A DNA stretch of 64,000 nucleotides from Seonamhaeicola sp. (GTDB taxonomy: Bacteria > Bacteroidota > Bacteroidia > Flavobacteriales > Flavobacteriaceae). Where the stretch lies: the NCBI RefSeq assembly GCF_028281565.1, contig NZ_JANQJQ010000041.1, positions 124,001-188,000 on the forward strand, written 5' to 3'. The notes under the pieces are model-generated. The model worked only from the letters and a program-made list of their open reading frames with translations. It did no database searches and was not told the origin of the DNA. Below are positions 37,623 to 45,740 of this stretch, piece after piece; position 1 is the first letter of the stretch, and every line of letters begins with the position of its first letter. The position numbers were made by a program, and so were the translations under genes.

Positions 37623-38909
37623 ATGAAAAAATTACTGTTACCATTGCTTTTAATTGGTTTGGTTAGTTGCCAAAAGCAATCAAAAGAAGAAACTATAAAA
37701 AATAGCAACCAGGGAGCATTTCCTTATACCATAACGGATAGCACTAAAAATCGAAAATTGAGTGCTGCTATGGATAGAAGTTTTAATCATTACAGCGCTA
37801 TCCATCCACGTAATAACGAATTGTATTCTCAGTTTAAATATACAGCGTTAAAGGGATTTGATTACAATGATCACGATGGCACTATTTCAAGAAGAGACCC
37901 ATCGAAAGTGATTTTTGAAAACGGAAAATACTACGTTTGGTACACAAAAAGAGATACGCCGGTAATTCCTGTGGGAGCAAGAAATGCCGATAAAAGTAAT
38001 GATACTATTCCATCTACAGATTGGGATTTAGCAGAAATTTGGTATGCTACCAGTGAAGATGGCTTTACCTGGGAAGAACAAGGCGTGGCAGTTCCAAGGC
38101 CTCCAAAACCTGAAGTAGGCTGGCGGGCCGTAACCACAACAGATATTTTAAAATGGAAAGGGAAGTACTATCTCTATTATCAAGGCTTTATGGAAGCCAG
38201 TGGAAAGCGAGGAGACTATTGTCCCGTAACCGCATCCTGGGCAGATTCCCCTGACGGTCCATGGACACCGGCCGGAAAGATTGTCATTGAAAACGGACCT
38301 GAAGGTTCCTGGGATCAATATGCTATTCACGATCCTTATCCTTTAGTGCATGATGGTAAAATTTATATTTACTATAAGTCAGCTTTCAATAGGCCAAACC
38401 CAGTTTGGGTTGGTGGTGGGCTTGTTATAGGAGATGATCCTTTAGGGCCTTTTGAAAAGCACCCTTTAAATCCTTTAACCAGCTCCGGTCATGAAGTGAG
38501 TTTATTTCCGTTTAAAGAGGGCGTGGCCGCTATCACTGTCAAAGACGGCACAGAACATTTTACCATTCAATATGCTAAAGATTGGGTGAATTTTGAAATT
38601 GCTTCGGTTTGTGAATTAGTACCAATTGCTCCCGGACCTTATGTACCGGATGCTTTTACAGATACTAAAGATGGCCGTGGTATTACCTGGGGCATGTCCC
38701 ATTTTGTAAATGCCGGGAAATATGGCGTGAATCCGCACTCCATCCTCGTACGTTTCGATTGTGATTTGAGTTTGGATGTGGATGACCCGGATATGAAACA
38801 CACCGGTATCCGTCACGATTTGGATGTCTATTATAAACAAGGCCTTAACAAAAAGCAACGTAAGCGCATTGCAGAGCAGAATAAAAAATTAAAGGAGTCA
38901 GGTAGCTAA
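37623..38909 (+). CDS. GH117-family alpha-3,6-anhydro-galactosidase-like lipoprotein
   Basis: This 428-residue lipoprotein (lipobox LVSC) has the GH117 pattern known from neoagarobiose hydrolases: ISRRDPSKVIFENGKYYVWYTKR, AEIWYATSEDGFTWEEQG, IHDPYPLVHDGKIYIYYK, and NPLTSSGHEVSLFPF. The three acidic residues of the family's active site appear in RRDP, HDP and SGHE. GH117 enzymes are five-bladed propellers that release 3,6-anhydro-alpha-L-galactose from the non-reducing end of agar oligosaccharides. It lies 13 nt after the GH16 gene. Paralogues are at 39052, 51609 and in the C-terminal half of 40580. Exact specificity within the family is not visible. Confidence 0.9.
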   Translation: MKKLLLPLLLIGLVSCQKQSKEETIKNSNQGAFPYTITDSTKNRKLSAAMDRSFNHYSAIHPRNNELYSQFKYTALKGFDYNDHDGTISRRDPSKVIFENGKYYVWYTKRDTPVIPVGARNADKSNDTIPSTDWDLAEIWYATSEDGFTWEEQGVAVPRPPKPEVGWRAVTTTDILKWKGKYYLYYQGFMEASGKRGDYCPVTASWADSPDGPWTPAGKIVIENGPEGSWDQYAIHDPYPLVHDGKIYIYYKSAFNRPNPVWVGGGLVIGDDPLGPFEKHPLNPLTSSGHEVSLFPFKEGVAAITVKDGTEHFTIQYAKDWVNFEIASVCELVPIAPGPYVPDAFTDTKDGRGITWGMSHFVNAGKYGVNPHSILVRFDCDLSLDVDDPDMKHTGIRHDLDVYYKQGLNKKQRKRIAEQNKKLKESGS

Positions 38910-38924
38910 TTCTATAAAATAGTT

Positions 38925-38952
38925 GTCACCCTGAACTGGTTTCAGGGTCTCA
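38925..38952. repeat. Half of a dispersed palindromic repeat, right half degenerate
   Basis: GTCACCCTGAACTGGTTTCAGGGTCTCA matches the left arm of the element at 18572. The expected right arm is only loosely recognisable as GCGGAAACATGTTTCAATTTCAG downstream. It lies just after the GH117 stop codon. Confidence 0.65.
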
Positions 38953-39051
38953 AAGATAATATTGTTCATGCGGAAACATGTTTCAATTTCAGTCCGAAAC
39001 CATTCAAATAGTGAAATGATAAATGAAACGATACTAATAATTAATAAAATC

Positions 39052-40332
39052 ATGAAGTTTAAAACATTCATCTGTGTTAGTCTGGCACTAGGTTTCGTAT
39101 GGTCATGTAAACAGGCTGAACCCAAAGAACAAAAAGAAATAATTGCTAACCAGGTGTTTCCCCATAAAATGCCAGAGGAAAAACCCAATTTTCCAATAAG
39201 CTCAGCTGCTGAAAGGATGTTTGACTATCCAGCACCAAGAGTACAGGATAATGAATTGTTTTCGCAATTCAAATACACGCGTTTAGAAGGATTGGATTAT
39301 AATGGCGGTGATGGCACCATTACCCGTCGGGATCCGTCCCGTCCTGTTTTTGTCAATGGCAAATACTATATGTGGTATACCAAAAGGCATACTAAGGTGC
39401 CACCAATTGGTTGGAACCGGGCGGACGAAGCCACAGATGAAATCCCATCAACCGATTGGGATTTATGTGACCTCTGGTATGCCACCAGTGAAGACGGCTT
39501 TACATGGGAAGAACAAGGTGTAGCAGTTGCCAGGCCAGGAAAGCCTGCTTTAGGCTGGCGATCTGTGGCAACCCCCGATATTCTGGTTTGGAAAGGAAAG
39601 TACTATCTCTATTTCCAAGCCTTTAATGAACCTAGTGGAACCCGTGGGGATTGGTGCCCTATATCCATGGCTTACGCCGATTCACCCGATGGCCCATGGA
39701 CCCATGTTGGAAAAATAGTGGTGCCGTTCGGGAAAAAAGGGGAATGGGATCAGGATCAAACCCAGGATCCCCATCCTATAGTTTATAATGGAAAAATCTA
39801 TCTGTATTATAAAGCTGCCTATAACAAATGGCCGGATGTTAGGGATAAATACGCCGTTGCTCATGGTTTAGCCATTGCCGAAGATCCCTTTGGCCCCTTT
39901 GAAAAACATCCTTTAAATCCGGTATTGAACTCAGGGCACGAGACTACCTATTTTCCATTTAAGGAGGGTATTGCTGCCCTGGCTATTAAAGATGGCAATG
40001 AAGCACAAACCATGCAATATGCCGAAGATGGCGTGAATTTTAAAATTGCTTCCACAGTAGAGTTAACGCCAACGGCCTGCGGTTTTTACACCCCCGATGC
40101 CTTTACAGGAACAAAAGACGGAAGAGGGGTTACCTGGGGTGTTTGCCATTTTATAAATGCCGCGAATTCGAAAGATAAAAAGCATTCTATAATAGCACGT
40201 GTAGATTGTGATTTAAGTCTAGATGTACACGAACCATGGCTGAAAAGTACCGGGGTTTGGCACCGACCGGAAGTTTATTTTAAACAAGGACTGGGGAACT
40301 TAAAAGCGAAACGCAAAGGATTACCTGAATAA
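39052..40332 (+). CDS. GH117-family alpha-3,6-anhydro-galactosidase-like lipoprotein
   Basis: The frame is open from 38962, but that start lies in repeat-derived sequence. The ATG at 39052 gives a lipoprotein signal (LALGFVWSC), so the protein has 426 residues. It has TITRRDPSRPVFVNGKYYMW, LCDLWYATSEDGFTWEEQG, TQDPHPIVYNGKIYLYYK and LNSGHETTYFPF, so all three family acidic residues are present; the usual HDP is QDP. It is a paralogue of 37623. The 142-nt gap with a palindromic repeat may mark a weak transcription boundary or RNA-processing site. It is followed by a pseudogene fragment. Confidence 0.9.
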   Translation: MKFKTFICVSLALGFVWSCKQAEPKEQKEIIANQVFPHKMPEEKPNFPISSAAERMFDYPAPRVQDNELFSQFKYTRLEGLDYNGGDGTITRRDPSRPVFVNGKYYMWYTKRHTKVPPIGWNRADEATDEIPSTDWDLCDLWYATSEDGFTWEEQGVAVARPGKPALGWRSVATPDILVWKGKYYLYFQAFNEPSGTRGDWCPISMAYADSPDGPWTHVGKIVVPFGKKGEWDQDQTQDPHPIVYNGKIYLYYKAAYNKWPDVRDKYAVAHGLAIAEDPFGPFEKHPLNPVLNSGHETTYFPFKEGIAALAIKDGNEAQTMQYAEDGVNFKIASTVELTPTACGFYTPDAFTGTKDGRGVTWGVCHFINAANSKDKKHSIIARVDCDLSLDVHEPWLKSTGVWHRPEVYFKQGLGNLKAKRKGLPE

Positions 40333-40338
40333 ATAAAT

Positions 40339-40554
40339 ATGAAAAACATCTCAATATTTAAAGCTATCAGGACTTTTGGTACTGTCATTTCATATGACAA
40401 CTTCATGTTCAGAAGAAAAGGAGCAAACGGTATCAAAAAAACTATATGCAAAATATGCACTGGATTATTTCCAACGGCTATTTCGGTCATAAAAATGGAT
40501 CGGATAAAGACTCATGGTTTGATGTGGACTATTTTCATTATTACCCTTTGAACA
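40339..40554 (+). pseudogene. Remnant of a small lipoprotein gene, frameshifted
   Basis: The longest frame from the ATG at 40339 looks meaningless. Shifting by one base after the initial A-run gives KTSQYLKLSGLLVLSFHM followed by TTSCSEEKEQ, a perfect lipoprotein signal and lipobox, which runs on to a stop at 40490. A third frame then reads WIISNGYFGHKNGSDKDSW and on to HYYPLNN and a stop near 40554. The pattern fits one frameshift in the A-run and another near 40460, probably with an internal deletion of a larger lipoprotein gene. It sits between two GH117-containing genes on the same strand. I cannot name the ancestor. Confidence 0.6.
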
Positions 40555-40579
40555 ACTAAAAAACTAAACTTAAATAGAG

Positions 40580-42958
40580 ATGAAATTTAAATTAATTACA
40601 TGTTTTGTGTTCCTGATGGTCGGATTGAACTATTCACGAGCACAGGAAGATTTTAATTTTGCCGAACTACTCCCAGAAAAGTTCGATAAAGCAAATATTA
40701 TTGAAGAAGCAGATTATAATGTCTGGGGAACCAACATTCTAAAAGGAAGGGATGGGAAATACCATGCTATTTATTCGCGTTGGCCAAAATCCAGAGGCCA
40801 TCACGGTTGGGTAACACATTCTGAAATTGCCCACGCCGTATCTGAAAATCTAACGGGACCTTATAAATTTAAAAATGTGGTGTTGCCAGCTAGAGGAAAT
40901 GAATTTTGGGATGGGGAATGCACCCATAATCCACACGTACTTGAGCAGGATGGAAAGTATTATTTATACCATATGGGTAACCGAGGAAGTGGTTATTGGG
41001 ATACTACTCCAGATGACCAAATGCCTTCTATAAAAAACGATTTTGAATGGTGGGTGAATAGGAATAACCAACGTGTAGGTGTTGCGGTAACTGATGACCT
41101 GAATGGCGAATGGCAACGATTTGATAAACCTTTAATTGATGTTAAAGAAGGGCAATTAATGACTTCTACACCAACCATCACGCGTAGAAACGATGGGAGA
41201 TATCTTTTAGCTTACAAATATGTTACAAAAGATGAGAATCCTCCGGCTAATAAAATGCTTCGAAAAGGAAATGAGACCATACAAAAAGGGAAAAGAGTAA
41301 TTCATGTCACTGCTACCTCACGGTCGCCTTTGGGACCATTTGAGGATACCAATATTCCTTTTATAACACATCCAACCGCGTCTTTCGCTATTGATGACCA
41401 CGTTGAATGGGTTTTCAATGGGAATTACTATTGTTTGGCCAAAGATTCCCGTGGTGCATGGAGCGATTATCCGGAAGGATCTACAATGTTGTTTGAAGGT
41501 GATGATATGGGCTTTGATTGGAAACCTGCCAAGAACTTTTTGGTCATAAAAGCAGGTAAAATTGAATGGACCGATGGTACCGTTACAAAAACACAACGGA
41601 CTGCCGATATGCCAAAATTCTATATGGAAGACGGCATTCCAAAAGCACTGATTATAGCTATACTTCCGAAAGACAGTGAAGATTCGTATGCTTTGGTAAT
41701 TCCATTAAAAACGCCAAAACCCGGAACAAAAGCCTTTCCATATCAGGTCACTGAGTACTCAGATGATTATAAGTTGAGTGCGGCCTTAGACCGAAGTTTT
41801 AATCAGTACCCATCACATGTCAATGCAGAGAACGAATTATATAGTCAGTTTAAGTATACCAAATTAACCGGATTGGATTATAATGATGGGGATGCCACGG
41901 TTACAAGACGTGATCCTTCCAAGGTTTTATTTGAAAATGGTAAATACTACGTTTGGTACACCAAGCGTGAAACGCCTATTCCGCCCGTAGGGACCTTTTC
42001 TAAAGATTATAAAGTCATGGAAACCGAAGGCGATAAGATCATTTGGAATGACACCATTCCAACAACCGATTGGGATTTGGGAGAAGTATGGTATGCCACA
42101 AGTAACGATGGCTTTCATTGGGAAGAACAAGGGGTAGCCGTAACAAGACCGGAATATCCAACACCGGGTTGGCGGGCTGTAGCTACTCCCGATATCCTAA
42201 AGTTTAAAGGTAAATACTATTTATACTATCAGGCCTTTACGGAACCCAGTGGTGTAAGAGGTGATTATTGTCCGGTAGGGGTAGCTTATGCCGATAATAT
42301 TAACGGACCCTGGACTCATGTGAATGACGTGGTCATTCCAACAGGAGCCAAAGGGGAGTGGGATCAGTTTGCCATACAAGCGCCGACGCCTTTGGTGCAT
42401 GACGGTAAAATTTATGTGTATTATAAAGCAGCCTTTAACAGACCGGGAACGGTTTGGAGTGGTATTGGGTTGGCCATTGCTGATGATCCCTTAGGCCCGT
42501 TTAAAAAACATGAGCTAAATCCGGTACAAAATTCGGGGCATGAGATTTGTTTCTTTCCGTGGAAGGAAGGCGTAGCCTCTTTGACCATTCGTGATGGCTC
42601 TGAGCATTTCACCATCCAATATGCCAAAGATTGGGTGAATTTCGATGTCATGGCCATTACAGAGTTTATGCCAACAGGGCCTAACGCCTATATTCCCGAT
42701 GCCTTTTCAGATAATAATAACGGACGCGGTATCACCTGGGGTATTGGACATTTTATAAATTTCAAAGGGAAAAACAGTAAGAGGTGGCATTCAGAACTGT
42801 ATCGCTTTGATTGCGATCTTAGCTTAGATGTGCACGATCCTGAAATGAAGTACCACAATTATCGCTTAGATCCCCAGTTCTATTTTAATTTAGGGTTAAG
42901 TGATAAACAAAAGCAACGCATTAAGGCTCAAAACGAAAAACTTCAAAACAATGAATAG
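40580..42958 (+). CDS. Fusion of a GH43-like propeller and a GH117-like propeller
   Basis: This 792-residue protein has a signal peptide ending near SRAQ. Residues about 25-385 match the GH43-like propellers at 28044, 32406 and 33517 (WGTNILKGRDGKYHAIYSRW, CTHNPHVLEQDGKYYLYHMG). Residues about 395-792 match the GH117 proteins (VTRRDPSKVLFENGKYYVWY, WYATSNDGFHWEEQG, NSGHEICFFPW). The families are encoded separately elsewhere in the locus, so this is a true domain fusion. Two changes stand out. The GH117 HDP block reads Q600-A601-P602, removing one of three conserved acids, and the N-terminal EDP block reads DDH. The product may be bifunctional, narrowed to one activity, or a binding protein. 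The next sulfatase overlaps its end by 8 nt. Confidence 0.88.
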   Translation: MKFKLITCFVFLMVGLNYSRAQEDFNFAELLPEKFDKANIIEEADYNVWGTNILKGRDGKYHAIYSRWPKSRGHHGWVTHSEIAHAVSENLTGPYKFKNVVLPARGNEFWDGECTHNPHVLEQDGKYYLYHMGNRGSGYWDTTPDDQMPSIKNDFEWWVNRNNQRVGVAVTDDLNGEWQRFDKPLIDVKEGQLMTSTPTITRRNDGRYLLAYKYVTKDENPPANKMLRKGNETIQKGKRVIHVTATSRSPLGPFEDTNIPFITHPTASFAIDDHVEWVFNGNYYCLAKDSRGAWSDYPEGSTMLFEGDDMGFDWKPAKNFLVIKAGKIEWTDGTVTKTQRTADMPKFYMEDGIPKALIIAILPKDSEDSYALVIPLKTPKPGTKAFPYQVTEYSDDYKLSAALDRSFNQYPSHVNAENELYSQFKYTKLTGLDYNDGDATVTRRDPSKVLFENGKYYVWYTKRETPIPPVGTFSKDYKVMETEGDKIIWNDTIPTTDWDLGEVWYATSNDGFHWEEQGVAVTRPEYPTPGWRAVATPDILKFKGKYYLYYQAFTEPSGVRGDYCPVGVAYADNINGPWTHVNDVVIPTGAKGEWDQFAIQAPTPLVHDGKIYVYYKAAFNRPGTVWSGIGLAIADDPLGPFKKHELNPVQNSGHEICFFPWKEGVASLTIRDGSEHFTIQYAKDWVNFDVMAITEFMPTGPNAYIPDAFSDNNNGRGITWGIGHFINFKGKNSKRWHSELYRFDCDLSLDVHDPEMKYHNYRLDPQFYFNLGLSDKQKQRIKAQNEKLQNNE

Positions 42959-44417
42959 CATAATGAAATGTTTTTTATTCAGTTTATCAATGATTTTTTT
43001 ATTTGGCTGTAAAGAAGTCAAAGAAGAAAAACCTGCAGAACCGTTAAACATTCTTTGGATCAATGCTGACGATTTGGGAAGGGAATTAGCATGTTATGGC
43101 AACCCTGATATAAAAACACCGCATATTGATAAGTTAGCCCAACAAGGGACCTTATACGCCAATGCCTATGCCAATGCGCCCATATGTTCATCCAGTAGGT
43201 CTTCGCAAATTACAGGAATGTATCCTACAACAATTAATTGTTTAGATCACAGGACCATTAATATGACCGAACTGCCGGATGGGATTAAACCCATAACGGA
43301 ATACTTTAAGGAAGCGGGCTATTTTATTTCTAATGGAAGTGGTAGGGACTACCTAAAAAAAGGTGGTAAACGGGACTATAACTTTATACCGGACATTAAA
43401 TACCCGGCCAAGGATTGGAGCGAACGCGCCGAAGGACAACCGTTCTTTGCCCAGGTACAGATTAAATATCCGCACAGGGTTTTCGAAGGACATGAGCAAA
43501 ACCCGATTAATCCTGAAACGGTTACACTGCCGGGATGCTACCCGGATCATCCTTTATTAAAAGCCGATTGGGCCTTATATTTAGAATCCGTTCAAAAATG
43601 TGACGACATAGTGGGCTGGGTGATGAAACGCTTAGAAGATGAAGGTTTAGCCAATAATACCGCTGTTTTCTTTTTTGGAGACCATGGGCGTCCGCATTTA
43701 AGGGATAAGCAGTTCTTGTATGAAGGTGGACTTCAAATTCCTTTGATCGTTAGATATCCTAAGCATGTGGAAACCGGCAAAATTGATAAACGTTTGGTGA
43801 GTTTAGTGGATGTGGCAGCTACGAGTTTAAAACTGGCTGGTGTAGAATCAAAACATAACCTGCATGGCAAGGTATTTATTGGTGAGGAACAGGAAAACAG
43901 GGATTATGTTTTCGGATTCCGCCAACGAGCAGGGGATGCGCCAGACGCCATAAGGAGTATCACCGATGGCCGTTATAAATTGATCTGGAATCAGGAACCC
44001 GAAAGGCCCTGGATGCAATTATCAAGCTATAAACGCAGTGAATATCCTGCTTTTACGGTTTATAGAGTACTCCATAAAAATGGTGAATTGGCGGCACCAT
44101 ACAACCAATTTATGGCCGATAGCAGACCGGAGTTTGAGTTCTTCGATTTAGAGGAAGATCCAAACGAATTCAATAATCTGGCTAACAATGAGGACTATCA
44201 AGAACACTTTAACAGATTGAAATCAGTCCTTCAAACGAATTTAAAGGCTTATGATAAAAACAGAATTCCTGAGTCTGAAGCAACCATTCAAAAAGGAAAA
44301 GATGGATCGCAAAACTACTTTAAAAAGAAGATGAAAAAACTCGGATTGCCAGAAGCACCTTCGGATGAAGAACTGCTGGAATACTGGAATAAGACGTTAT
44401 TGGGTAAAATAAAATAG
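42951..44417 (+). CDS. S1-family sulfatase lipoprotein with C-S-S-S-R site
   Basis: The frame is open from 42900, but the ATG at 42951 (or 42963) gives a good lipoprotein signal (FLFSLSMIFLFGC, Cys20). With 42951 it has 488 residues and overlaps the preceding fusion gene by 8 nt. The INADDLGRELACYG metal site and the GDHGR block are present. The modified-Cys motif is C79-S-S-S-R, with Ser at position three where Pro or Ala is usual. The GKWH block is replaced by GSGRDYLKKGGKRDY. This set resembles the S1 branch close to N-sulfoglucosamine sulfohydrolase, although the substrate here is unknown. It is the last gene of the LacI-side gene train and convergent with the regulator at 44420, only 2 nt apart. 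Confidence 0.88.
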   Translation: MNSIMKCFLFSLSMIFLFGCKEVKEEKPAEPLNILWINADDLGRELACYGNPDIKTPHIDKLAQQGTLYANAYANAPICSSSRSSQITGMYPTTINCLDHRTINMTELPDGIKPITEYFKEAGYFISNGSGRDYLKKGGKRDYNFIPDIKYPAKDWSERAEGQPFFAQVQIKYPHRVFEGHEQNPINPETVTLPGCYPDHPLLKADWALYLESVQKCDDIVGWVMKRLEDEGLANNTAVFFFGDHGRPHLRDKQFLYEGGLQIPLIVRYPKHVETGKIDKRLVSLVDVAATSLKLAGVESKHNLHGKVFIGEEQENRDYVFGFRQRAGDAPDAIRSITDGRYKLIWNQEPERPWMQLSSYKRSEYPAFTVYRVLHKNGELAAPYNQFMADSRPEFEFFDLEEDPNEFNNLANNEDYQEHFNRLKSVLQTNLKAYDKNRIPESEATIQKGKDGSQNYFKKKMKKLGLPEAPSDEELLEYWNKTLLGKIK

Positions 44418-44419
44418 AA

Positions 44420-45568
44420 CTAAAAAGGCACCACCATATTCAGTTTTAAAGACGTATTTGTCCTGTCTTGTCCTTTGACTTCGAATACGGCCGTAAAGTA
44501 GTCATTATCTTTTAGGTAGGTCTCATTAAATTTTCTAATACTATCTTGATTTGTAAAGTATTCAACCGTGGCACTTACGCCAATATCATGCTGCGAAAAA
44601 AACACAAAATGTTCGGCATGATCTACCGGATATTTAGATACCACAGCATATTCGTTGGTAACATCACCTGAATTTAAGTTAAAAATAGTATCCTTTTGAG
44701 TTGGGTGATCCAGTAATTTTAAATTAGTATCCGATATTTCAAAGTAAGGGTTTGCTTCATTAAAAAAATAAAGGAACTGATTATTATTTTTACTGGGGCC
44801 GGCGTACACAGCGAAGCCCTCTTTTATTTCGGAAGTTGATGTTTGCGTTGAGAATCTAACCGAAAAGTTTTTATTATAATCCTGAAAAAACGCCTGGAAT
44901 TTTTGAGTAGATAAGGCAGCCATTCTGGTGGAGTAGGAGTAATTAGCTGGTTTTATGCTATCTCTTAAATTGGGGTTGCTGTCAATAAAATTGTAGAATT
45001 CATCACTACTGTTAATTGAAAAATCACGGGTCCAGCCATTATTTTTGGTAATGGTTTTTCCTGTCATACCAAAATGATCACCTATGTAGAGATTTGTTGG
45101 TGTGTTCTTTAAGAGAAATGATTTCCATAGGTCCGGTTTGGGTTTTGGAATACTCATCTTAACAATGATCAATAGAGAAGCAAATAACAGGGTATAAGGA
45201 AGCACTGTAGTCCACTTGAGTTTTTTAAGAACGGTATGGCCTTGTTCATTCTTATAAAAACTTACCTGATATTGACCTTTGTTTATGGTTAATCGCCATA
45301 GATCACCCTTCCCTTCCGTTTCATAAAACCGGGCAATTTTCTTTCTTAGGTTATGAACGTTGACCCGTACTCTTGGATTGCTTCTGTCGCCGGCATTTTC
45401 ACTTTTAAAAAAGTCGATATCAATAACACTTTCTTTTAGATGGGTGCCTTTTTTTGTCGCTTCATACAAATACTTCAATAAGGCGATACTTGTGGGGGCA
45501 TTTTTAAAAGTATCACTATCGATAATCTTTTGAGTAATTTTATCTTTCTGATATTCAGCTAATTTCAT
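44420..45568 (-). CDS. Membrane-anchored one-component regulator: cytoplasmic DNA-binding-like domain, one TM, periplasmic sensor
   Basis: This 382-residue protein has no signal peptide. Residues 1-105 resemble the N-terminal DNA-binding-like domain found before membrane or adenylate-cyclase/TPR modules in other bacteria, with the pattern SNPRVRVNVHNLRKKIARFY and then WRLTINKGQYQVSF. One hydrophobic helix (about 119-140) follows, then about 240 residues predicted to be periplasmic, which I do not recognise. The layout is like ToxR or CadC: a signal in the periplasm would be passed through the membrane to DNA. It is divergent from the GH2-GH117-GH29-GH16 operon, whose promoter carries three phased direct repeats, so it most likely controls that operon. 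Function is inferred from architecture. Confidence 0.72.
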   Translation of the reverse strand: MKLAEYQKDKITQKIIDSDTFKNAPTSIALLKYLYEATKKGTHLKESVIDIDFFKSENAGDRSNPRVRVNVHNLRKKIARFYETEGKGDLWRLTINKGQYQVSFYKNEQGHTVLKKLKWTTVLPYTLLFASLLIIVKMSIPKPKPDLWKSFLLKNTPTNLYIGDHFGMTGKTITKNNGWTRDFSINSSDEFYNFIDSNPNLRDSIKPANYSYSTRMAALSTQKFQAFFQDYNKNFSVRFSTQTSTSEIKEGFAVYAGPSKNNNQFLYFFNEANPYFEISDTNLKLLDHPTQKDTIFNLNSGDVTNEYAVVSKYPVDHAEHFVFFSQHDIGVSATVEYFTNQDSIRKFNETYLKDNDYFTAVFEVKGQDRTNTSLKLNMVVPF

Positions 45569-45593
45569 CTAGGTCACGTCCGTTGTTAAAAAT

Positions 45594-45665
45594 CAGCTTT
45601 AACCGTTATAGCTACCGTTAAAGCTGCGTTAAAGTTATAAAAACAACGCCGTATAATTAAATTTG
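45594..45665 (+). promoter_or_regulatory. Promoter with three phased CGTTAWAG direct repeats
   Basis: CGTTATAG at 45604-45611, CGTTAAAG at 45616-45623 and CGTTAAAG at 45627-45634 are 12 and 11 bp apart, one helical turn each. The first two overlap a 10-bp inverted repeat, CAGCTTTAAC (45594-45603) and GTTAAAGCTG (45617-45626). TAAATTTG at 45658-45665 is a perfect Bacteroidetes -7 element, but no TTTG -33 element precedes it; the last repeat lies 23 bp upstream of it instead. This is the layout of an activator-dependent promoter. The likely regulator is the divergent membrane protein. Confidence 0.65.
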
Positions 45666-45740
45666 AAGGAGCGTTTTTTAAATCATATATAATAGTGTAT
45701 GATGGCACTAATTTCGAATCCTTTAACTAAAAATTTAAGT

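Noticed and set aside
38962-39051. N-terminal 30-codon extension of the GH117 gene
   Set aside because: The extension is translated repeat-derived sequence; the ATG at 39052 gives a normal lipoprotein signal.
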